Below, piece by piece: positions 1 to 4,558 of a stretch of DNA of 5,455 bases (within the stretch, counting starts at the first letter, position 1; each line of letters begins with the position of its first letter). The DNA comes from Bacteroidota bacterium (lineage in GTDB: Bacteria > Bacteroidota > Bacteroidia > Flavobacteriales > Flavobacteriaceae). Position numbers and translations under genes: made by a program. The notes beneath the pieces were generated by a model. It was not told where the DNA came from. It saw only the letters and a program-made list of their open reading frames with translations, and did not search any database. The stretch lies in contig CANINJ010000139.1 of the NCBI GenBank assembly GCA_947468985.1, positions 1 through 5,455 of the forward strand, read 5' to 3'.

Positions 1-1564
1 CTTCGTTTGTAGTCCCAATATCTAATTTATGAATTTTTGCCCATTCTTTTACGAAATCAAAATTGGGTTGAATAAAAGCACCTGGCATTTTTTCACCATC
101 TCCAATAACCATAATCTGCTCAATAAAACGAGATTGTTTCATTGTATTTTCTATCAATTGTGGTGCAATATATTTCCCACCTGATGTTTTAAACATTTCT
201 TTTTTCCGATCCGTAATTTTCAGAAAACCTTCTTCGTCAAAAACACCAATATCACCTGTATGGAAATATCCATCCGTAATTACTTCACTTGTTAATTTTT
301 CATCTTTAAAATATCCCATCATTACATTCGGACCTTTGCAAAGAATTTCGCCATCATCTGCTATTTTAACCGTTACATTATCGATTACTTTTCCAACAGT
401 ACCGACTTTGAAACCAAAATTTCTCATGTCATTAACAGTAATTACTGGGGAAGTTTCAGTTAATCCATATCCTTCCATAACAGGGATTTCCGCTGCAGCA
501 AATATTCGAGCTAATCTTGGTTGTAATGCAGCACTTCCAGAAACCATTAAATCTAAGTTTCCACCAAGTCCTTCTTTCCACTTACTGAAAATCAATTTTC
601 TGGCTATTTTAAGTTGAAATTCATACCAAGAACCATTTTTTCCGTATGGTTCAAATCGTAATCCTAAATCTATTGCCCAAAAGAAAAGTGCTTTTTTAAT
701 ACCTGTTAACTCCAATCCTTTTGCAAAAATTTTATCATATACTTTCTCAAGAAGTCTTGGCACAGCTGTCATTACTGTTGGTTTCACTTCTTTGATGTTA
801 TCACTAATTTTCTCAATTGATTCACCAAAATAAACCGAAACTCCATAATATTGATATAAATACAATATCATTCTTTCGAAAATATGACATATAGGAAGGA
901 AACTTAAGGCACGACTATTTCCAGCGGTAAAAGGAATTCTTGGAGCACTATCTAATACATTTGAAACAATATTTTGATGAGAAAGCATTACGCCTTTTGG
1001 TTTTCCTGTAGTTCCAGAAGTATAAATTATAGTGGCTAAATCTTCAGTTTTAACTCCGTTTTTTCTATCTTCAACAACATCTTGGTTGCTTGTATTTTCT
1101 CCTAATTCTAATAATTCAGTCCAATTTAAGCAACCTTCAATTTCATTAAATGAATACACTTCTTTTAGTTTTGGAACTTTATTTCGAATCAGATTAATTT
1201 TTCTAAAGACTTCAATATCAGATATAAAACAATAAATAGCTTCAGAATGATTTAGGATATACTCGTAATCATCTTCAGAAATCGTTGGGTAAATAGGTAC
1301 ATTTTGAGCGCCAGTTTGCAATATTCCAATATCTGTAATATTCCATTCGGTTCTATTGTTTGATGAAATCACCGCTATTTTATCATTTTTTTGCACTCCA
1401 ATTCTAAGAAGTGCCCTTGAAATAGCATTTGCTTTAGCAATATATTCTTGAGTAGAAGTTTTTATCCAAGTTCCATTTTGCTTTGTAACCAATGCGTCTG
1501 AAATAGAATTAAATTTCTCTAATTGATAATAAGGAAATTCGAATAATCGGGTAATATTTGTCAT
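1..1564 (-). CDS. Long-chain fatty acid-CoA ligase (AMP-forming), C-terminus beyond window
   Basis: This enzyme activates fatty acids in two steps, via an acyl-adenylate, to acyl-CoA for lipid synthesis or beta-oxidation. It belongs to the ANL adenylate-forming superfamily, long-chain acyl-CoA synthetase (FAA1/COG1022-like) branch. In 521 visible codons the hallmarks appear in order: the P-loop YTSGTTGKPKG (residues 181-191), the adenine-binding motif GYGLTET (365-371), FHTGDIG (434-440) with the ribose-contacting Asp438, and the hinge region TDRKKEMFKTSGGKYIAP (451-468). Family members are usually near 590-600 residues, so roughly 70-80 C-terminal residues are missing at the window edge. The start chosen is the ATG at 1564; its N-terminus (MTNITRLFEF) fits the family and no Shine-Dalgarno is present, as is normal in Bacteroidota. 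The reading frame is intact. The gene is divergent from the phosphatase at 1681. Chain-length preference cannot be read from sequence. Family call is very secure; the exact substrate is not. Confidence 0.95.
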   Translation of the reverse strand, partial: MTNITRLFEFPYYQLEKFNSISDALVTKQNGTWIKTSTQEYIAKANAISRALLRIGVQKNDKIAVISSNNRTEWNITDIGILQTGAQNVPIYPTISEDDYEYILNHSEAIYCFISDIEVFRKINLIRNKVPKLKEVYSFNEIEGCLNWTELLELGENTSNQDVVEDRKNGVKTEDLATIIYTSGTTGKPKGVMLSHQNIVSNVLDSAPRIPFTAGNSRALSFLPICHIFERMILYLYQYYGVSVYFGESIEKISDNIKEVKPTVMTAVPRLLEKVYDKIFAKGLELTGIKKALFFWAIDLGLRFEPYGKNGSWYEFQLKIARKLIFSKWKEGLGGNLDLMVSGSAALQPRLARIFAAAEIPVMEGYGLTETSPVITVNDMRNFGFKVGTVGKVIDNVTVKIADDGEILCKGPNVMMGYFKDEKLTSEVITDGYFHTGDIGVFDEEGFLKITDRKKEMFKTSGGKYIAPQLIENTMKQSRFIEQIMVIGDGEKMPGAFIQPNFDFVKEWAKIHKLDIGTTNE

Positions 1565-1584
1565 TTTGGACTTGATAATTTATT

Positions 1585-1594
1585 ATTTGCAAAT
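1585..1594. repeat. 10-bp perfect palindrome in the ligase/phosphatase divergent spacer
   Basis: ATTTGCAAAT is a perfect palindrome of 10 bp, sitting 21 bp upstream of the acyl-CoA ligase start and overlapping the candidate -7 box of that gene. It could be an operator half-site or simply a chance palindrome in AT-rich DNA. The rest of the 116-bp spacer (1565-1680) is A/T-rich, with no clear promoter for the plus-strand phosphatase. Confidence 0.35.
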
Positions 1595-1617
1595 TAATGA
1601 AAAATAAACAAATTCAA
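1590..1617 (-). promoter_or_regulatory. Possible promoter of the acyl-CoA ligase gene
   Basis: Read on the minus strand, TTAATTTG (1597-1590) matches the flavobacterial -7 consensus TAnnTTTG at 7 of 8 positions. A TTG lies 17 nt upstream (1617-1615), inside the 17-23 nt spacing known for this promoter class. The box ends 25 nt before the ATG at 1564. The surrounding DNA is very AT-rich, so chance matches are likely and this remains tentative. Confidence 0.3.
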
Positions 1618-1680
1618 TAACATTTTATTAAATTTATAGAATTAACATAAATTAATAAAATTAGTTTATAATTTTACAAA

Positions 1681-2268
1681 ATGAAAAAACACATTAAAAA
1701 AATAGGATTTTTAGTATTGGCTTTTATTTTAATTTTGGTTGGAAAATATGTCTATGATATGAATATAAATCATAATTTTGAAATCATTACTGAAGGAAAA
1801 GTATATAAATCTGGGGTCATTCCACCAAATGAAATTGAAAGTTATGTTAATAAACATCATATAAAATCAATTATTGACCTTCGTTTTCCAGGAACAGGCG
1901 ACGATGTTAACAACCCTGAAATCCCTGCAGAATTGACCGCCGAAAAAAATGCTATTGCAAAAATTCCAGGTGTAAATTATTTCAACGATGGCTCTGGTCA
2001 AGTTCCTGTTCAAAAAAATCTTGATATGTTTTTTGAAATTATGGACAACCCAGCGAATTATCCAGTTCTAATTCATTGTTACCATGGTGTTGGGCGTGCT
2101 GAATTGTATTCTGCATTATATAGAATTGAATATGAAGGTTGGGATAAAGATAAAGCAAGAACAAGCACACGATTTCTTACAAAATGGAGTTCCTTTGATT
2201 TAGGAAAAGAAAAGGGGGATTTCCTTCATAATTATAAAAATAGAATAAAAAAAAGCTCTAAAAATTAA
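1681..2268 (+). CDS. Membrane-anchored cysteine phosphatase, dual-specificity/tyrosine phosphatase superfamily
   Basis: This 195-residue protein has the catalytic P-loop HCYHGVGR (132-139) of the HCX5R phosphatases, with Cys133 as expected nucleophile and Arg139 binding phosphate. Upstream, VYKSGVIPPNEIESYV and IIDLRF (64-69) match the N-terminal half of DSP-like domains ('YRSGQP...INLR' pattern). Asp103 in YFNDGSGQVP is the likely general acid. After the P-loop arginine most family members carry Thr or Ser, but here it is Ala140. The N-terminus is basic (MKKHIKK) followed by a hydrophobic segment at about 9-22 and no lipobox cysteine, suggesting a signal anchor with the catalytic domain outside the cytoplasm. 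The substrate is unknown: protein phosphotyrosine, inositol phosphate or other small phosphoesters are all possible. The ATG at 1681 is the only start that keeps the membrane anchor; no Shine-Dalgarno is visible. The gene is a single unit, convergent with the pit operon, and its last codons are shared with a terminator. Confidence 0.85.
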   Translation: MKKHIKKIGFLVLAFILILVGKYVYDMNINHNFEIITEGKVYKSGVIPPNEIESYVNKHHIKSIIDLRFPGTGDDVNNPEIPAELTAEKNAIAKIPGVNYFNDGSGQVPVQKNLDMFFEIMDNPANYPVLIHCYHGVGRAELYSALYRIEYEGWDKDKARTSTRFLTKWSSFDLGKEKGDFLHNYKNRIKKSSKN

Positions 2269-2282
2269 TTAGAGCTTTTTTT
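2248..2282. terminator. Bidirectional intrinsic terminator between phosphatase and pit genes
   Basis: A 14-bp perfect stem pairs 2248-2261 with 2269-2282 around a 7-nt loop. The core is GCTCTAA/TTAGAGC, flanked by seven A on the left and seven T on the right. On the plus strand it ends in a T-run after the phosphatase; on the minus strand the left A-run gives an eight-T run, 20 bp past the pit stop codon. It can thus serve both converging transcripts. Its left arm lies inside the phosphatase reading frame and encodes the KKSSK tail. Confidence 0.88.
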
Positions 2283-2301
2283 ATTCTATTTTCTGTAGTT
2301 A

Positions 2302-3633
2302 TTATATAATAAATCGTAGTATGCTATAAATCAAAGCTGCTAAAATCCCAGATATTGGTATCGTTAACACCCAAGCCCAAATTAAGTTTACGGTTACACC
2401 CCATCGAACAGCTGAAACTCTTTTAGTTATACCAACACCAATAATTGATCCTGTTATAGTATGTGTTGTAGAAACTGGGATTTTAAAATGTTCTGTCATA
2501 AACAAAGTCAAAGCACCTGCGGACTCAGCAACAACACCTTCAAAAGCGGTAACTTTCGTGATTTTTGACCCCATCGTTTTAACAATTTTCCATCCACCGC
2601 TAAGGGTTCCAAGCGCAATTACAGTATAACAAGTTAACGGAATCCATGCAGGAATTGAACCGTCAATTTTTATACCGTCTTTTTCTGAAGGCAATATTAC
2701 ATTTAAGTCCAACCACCCCGTTGACATATTTACATGTGGATTTGTTTTGATATAAACGGCAACAGCAGCGGCTATAATTCCCATTACTTTTTGAGAATCA
2801 TTTCCACCATGTCCTAAACTAAATGCTGCAGAAGATAACAATTGCATTTTCTTTAATACAGCTTCTGCTTTAGCTGTAGAAAAACTACTGAAAAACAGAT
2901 TGAATATGGCTAAACTGAAAAATACAAAACCGACTAATAGCCATTTGATATTGGCTGGAAAAGCGATTATTGATAAAAATTTACTTTGAAAACGAGCATC
3001 TTTAGTATCTATTTCAAATTTCAAAACAGAGTTTAAAAACCAAATTACCAGAATCATAAGAAACACGGTAACTACTTTTGGAAGAACTTTCTTTTTTGAA
3101 GAATATATCATCCATAAAGAGATAAAATAGGAAATAATCATCCCAATTAATGGTGCGAAAATTATAAAAATAATGACCATCATCACTCCAGAAGGTAATA
3201 ATTCTCCTTCTTTTGCTGCTTTAAGCCAGTTTACAATTTTAAAACCGGCGTGTTCTGGATCTGTAACATCTCTAAAACCGTGAGCGATTGCAGCACCTGC
3301 AAAACCACCAATTAAAGTGTGTGATGAAGAAGAAGGAATTCCTTTCCACCAAGTAATTAAATTCCAAATAATTGCTGCGATTAAACCTGAAAGTATTACC
3401 GTTAAGTTGATACTACTTGTATTTGCGGTTTTTGCAACGGTATCAGCAACACCAAAACCAAAAACCCAATAGGCTAAAAAGTTGAAAAATGCTGCCCAAA
3501 CAACTGCTTGAAAAGGAGTTAATACTTTTGTTGCTACAATTGTAGCGATAGAATTGGCAGCATCATGAAAACCATTTATATAATCAAATAGTAATGCTAA
3601 TACAATAATAAGGATTAGTAGGTTGAATTCCAT
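2302..3633 (-). CDS. pit: PiT-family inorganic phosphate transporter
   Basis: This is an inner-membrane secondary carrier that imports inorganic phosphate, driven by H+ or Na+ and often taken up as a metal-phosphate complex in bacterial members. The 443-residue protein is hydrophobic throughout and shows the duplicated PHO4 architecture. The N-terminal repeat has NGFHDAANSIAT (20-31), the family signature region, then SSSHTLIGG (102-110). The C-terminal repeat has HGGNDSQKVMG (275-285) and PVSTTHTITGSIIGVG (386-401). Histidines, aspartates and asparagines of both signature copies are present. E. coli PitA is somewhat longer (499 residues), but this size is common in the family. The ATG at 3633 begins directly with the first membrane helix. 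It follows the DUF47 gene by 29 bp on the same strand, the usual pairing for this transporter type. A small hairpin (3643-3657) lies in that gap. The coupling ion cannot be decided from sequence. Confidence 0.95.
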   Translation of the reverse strand: MEFNLLILIIVLALLFDYINGFHDAANSIATIVATKVLTPFQAVVWAAFFNFLAYWVFGFGVADTVAKTANTSSINLTVILSGLIAAIIWNLITWWKGIPSSSSHTLIGGFAGAAIAHGFRDVTDPEHAGFKIVNWLKAAKEGELLPSGVMMVIIFIIFAPLIGMIISYFISLWMIYSSKKKVLPKVVTVFLMILVIWFLNSVLKFEIDTKDARFQSKFLSIIAFPANIKWLLVGFVFFSLAIFNLFFSSFSTAKAEAVLKKMQLLSSAAFSLGHGGNDSQKVMGIIAAAVAVYIKTNPHVNMSTGWLDLNVILPSEKDGIKIDGSIPAWIPLTCYTVIALGTLSGGWKIVKTMGSKITKVTAFEGVVAESAGALTLFMTEHFKIPVSTTHTITGSIIGVGITKRVSAVRWGVTVNLIWAWVLTIPISGILAALIYSILRFII

Positions 3634-3642
3634 AATTATATT

Positions 3643-3657
3643 TCAGAATAAATCTGA
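3643..3657. repeat. Short hairpin in the DUF47-pit intercistronic gap
   Basis: TCAGA (3643-3647) and TCTGA (3653-3657) can pair with a 5-nt loop in the 29-bp gap. There is no T-run after it in either direction, so it does not look like a terminator. With only 5 bp of stem it may have no function; an mRNA processing or stability role is the only one that would suit its place. Confidence 0.25.
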
Positions 3658-3662
3658 GGTTT

Positions 3663-4307
3663 TTAAGAATGTTTTACAGCAATTGATTCAAGAATACTTG
3701 CCGCATTTTTACATTTGTCTGTAGCCGTTTCTAACACTGATAAAACTTCTTTATATTTAATTATATTTTTGGCATCTGTTTCATTTTCAAACAATTCCGC
3801 AACCGCTTTATCATAAACATTATCAGATTTATTTTCTAATTTGTTAATTCTTGCACAAGCGTCTGTAATGTTTTTAATTTTTTTGAAACTTCTCAATTCT
3901 CTAACCGCAATATCAATATTCTGACACGCTTCAAGATTGATTTCTGTTAACTTTCTGATTGATTTAGTAATCTTATCAACGTGGTATAATTTCATTCTAC
4001 TTGCTGCTCCATTAAGATTTCCTGCAACATTATCAATTGCAGTTATTAAAGAGTAAATATCTTCTCTATCAAATGGAGTAATAAAATTTCTACTCAATTC
4101 TAAATTAGTCTGACGTGTAATATCTTCAATTTTTTGCTCTAAATCAGCTATTTTTTGAAACAATTCATCTCTTCCTTTTAAAGGAAGATTTACTGCTTCA
4201 TGTAAATGCGAAGCTATTAGAATCAAATTACTAGAAGCTTCTTCAAACAAGGGAAAAAACTTTTTGTCTTTGGGCATCAAAAACTGAAAAATACTGTTTG
4301 CATTCAT
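3663..4307 (-). CDS. DUF47 (PhoU-like) Pit accessory protein
   Basis: This 214-residue, almost wholly helical, soluble protein belongs to the DUF47/UPF0111 family, distant relatives of PhoU that are typically encoded next to PiT transporters and thought to modulate them. The expected landmarks are visible: the N-terminal FLMPKDKKFFPLFEE (9-23), TPFDREDI (77-84), the acidic ExxxD pair Glu158/Asp162 in LENKSDNVYDKAV, and a second ExxxD, Glu193/Asp197, in EVLSVLETATDKC. In PhoU proteins comparable acidic motifs bind metal ions. No signal peptide or membrane helix is present, so it should act in the cytoplasm at the transporter. The ATG at 4307 places the conserved FMPKD block at the N-terminus as in homologues. 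It is the first gene of the operon with pit, and the candidate regulated promoter at 4330-4364 lies directly upstream. Family identification is secure; the biochemical role is known only by association. Confidence 0.93.
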   Translation of the reverse strand: MNANSIFQFLMPKDKKFFPLFEEASSNLILIASHLHEAVNLPLKGRDELFQKIADLEQKIEDITRQTNLELSRNFITPFDREDIYSLITAIDNVAGNLNGAASRMKLYHVDKITKSIRKLTEINLEACQNIDIAVRELRSFKKIKNITDACARINKLENKSDNVYDKAVAELFENETDAKNIIKYKEVLSVLETATDKCKNAASILESIAVKHS

Positions 4308-4329
4308 AATTTGTTATTTTTTTACTTGG

Positions 4330-4337
4330 CAAAGTTA
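4330..4337 (-). promoter_or_regulatory. -7 promoter box of the DUF47-pit operon
   Basis: On the minus strand this reads TAACTTTG, an exact match to the Bacteroidota/Flavobacterium -7 consensus TAnnTTTG. It ends 22 nt before the DUF47 start codon, which would give a leader of roughly 15-18 nt. No TTG or TTTG occurs at the usual 17-23 nt upstream; the nearest TTTG is 26 nt away (4367-4364). The -33 position is instead filled by the tandem repeat 4343-4364, as expected of an activator-dependent promoter. Confidence 0.6.
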
Positions 4338-4342
4338 TTTAT

Positions 4343-4364
4343 TTAATGTTAACTTAATGTTAAC
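4343..4364 (-). promoter_or_regulatory. Tandem 11-bp repeat, candidate Pho-type operator of the pit operon
   Basis: Two perfect, directly abutting 11-bp copies of GTTAACATTAA (minus strand; 4364-4354 and 4353-4343) sit 5 bp upstream of the -7 box. Within them TTAACA occurs twice with a 5-nt gap, an 11-bp or one-helical-turn period. Established parallels are the E. coli Pho box (11-bp direct repeats replacing the -35 element) and the B. subtilis PhoP site (tandem TT(A/C/T)ACA-like repeats with about 11-bp period). That the flavobacterial PhoB homologue binds here is inference. GTTAAC is itself palindromic, so a dimeric regulator is an alternative. Confidence 0.5.
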
Positions 4365-4402
4365 AAATAATCATTTACAGGTTAGCAGTATAAAATTATT
4401 TA

Positions 4403-4420
4403 TTGCAATTCTTGCAATTC
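4403..4420. repeat. Tandem 9-bp direct repeat in the pit/carboxylase divergent spacer
   Basis: TTGCAATTC is repeated twice without gap (4403-4411 and 4412-4420). Each copy holds the palindromic core TTGCAA. It lies midway between the two divergent promoters, about 39 bp beyond the 11-bp repeat and 72 bp before the predicted -33 of the carboxylase gene. It may be an extra regulator site or a small slippage duplication; nothing in the sequence decides this. Confidence 0.4.
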
Positions 4421-4449
4421 TCAACAAGCAAAAATATACTATTTTACGA

Positions 4450-4501
4450 AATTGACAATACCCCGCTTAATTTAACACTCCAATTAAATGATTTGTCAAT
4501 T
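4450..4501. repeat. 9-bp inverted repeat overlapping the carboxylase promoter
   Basis: AATTGACAA (4450-4458) and TTGTCAATT (4493-4501) are perfect inverted copies separated by 34 bp; arm centres are 43 bp apart, about four helical turns. A second, inner inverted repeat TTAATT/AATTAA (4467-4472 and 4482-4487, 9-nt loop) shares the same dyad region. The right outer arm overlaps the TTTG of the predicted -33 element. This suits an operator bound by a dimer, possibly with looping, better than a terminator, since no T-run follows. Confidence 0.45.
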
Positions 4502-4525
4502 ATATCATTCATTTTCGTATTTTAG
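4492..4525 (+). promoter_or_regulatory. Predicted promoter of the acyl-CoA carboxylase beta gene
   Basis: TTTG at 4492-4495 and TATTTTAG at 4518-4525 (7 of 8 matches to TAnnTTTG) are 22 nt apart, within the known flavobacterial range of 17-23 nt. The -7 box ends 33 nt before the ATG at 4559, giving a leader of about 25 nt without a Shine-Dalgarno sequence. The imperfect -7 box makes this a moderate call. Confidence 0.42.
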
Positions 4526-4558
4526 CACTATTATTTACACACAATTTTACAACACTAT

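Noticed and set aside
336..617. Plus-strand open frame of 93 codons
   Set aside because: It lies wholly inside the acyl-CoA ligase gene on the opposite strand, across conserved motifs of that enzyme (including GYGLTET). Its translation resembles no family.
1032..1235. Plus-strand open frame of 67 codons
   Set aside because: It is antisense to the acyl-CoA ligase coding sequence just upstream of the P-loop codons, with no recognisable motif or start signal.
1667..1680. TAATTTTA as a -7 box for the phosphatase gene
   Set aside because: It matches 7 of 8 consensus positions but ends only 4 bp before the ATG and has no TTG or TTTG at the needed distance upstream, so in such AT-rich DNA it is not supportable.
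4308..4558. Small gene or small RNA in the 251-bp divergent spacer
   Set aside because: I found no convincing open frame and no terminator-like hairpin with a T-run. The repeats present are better explained as promoter and operator elements of the two flanking operons.
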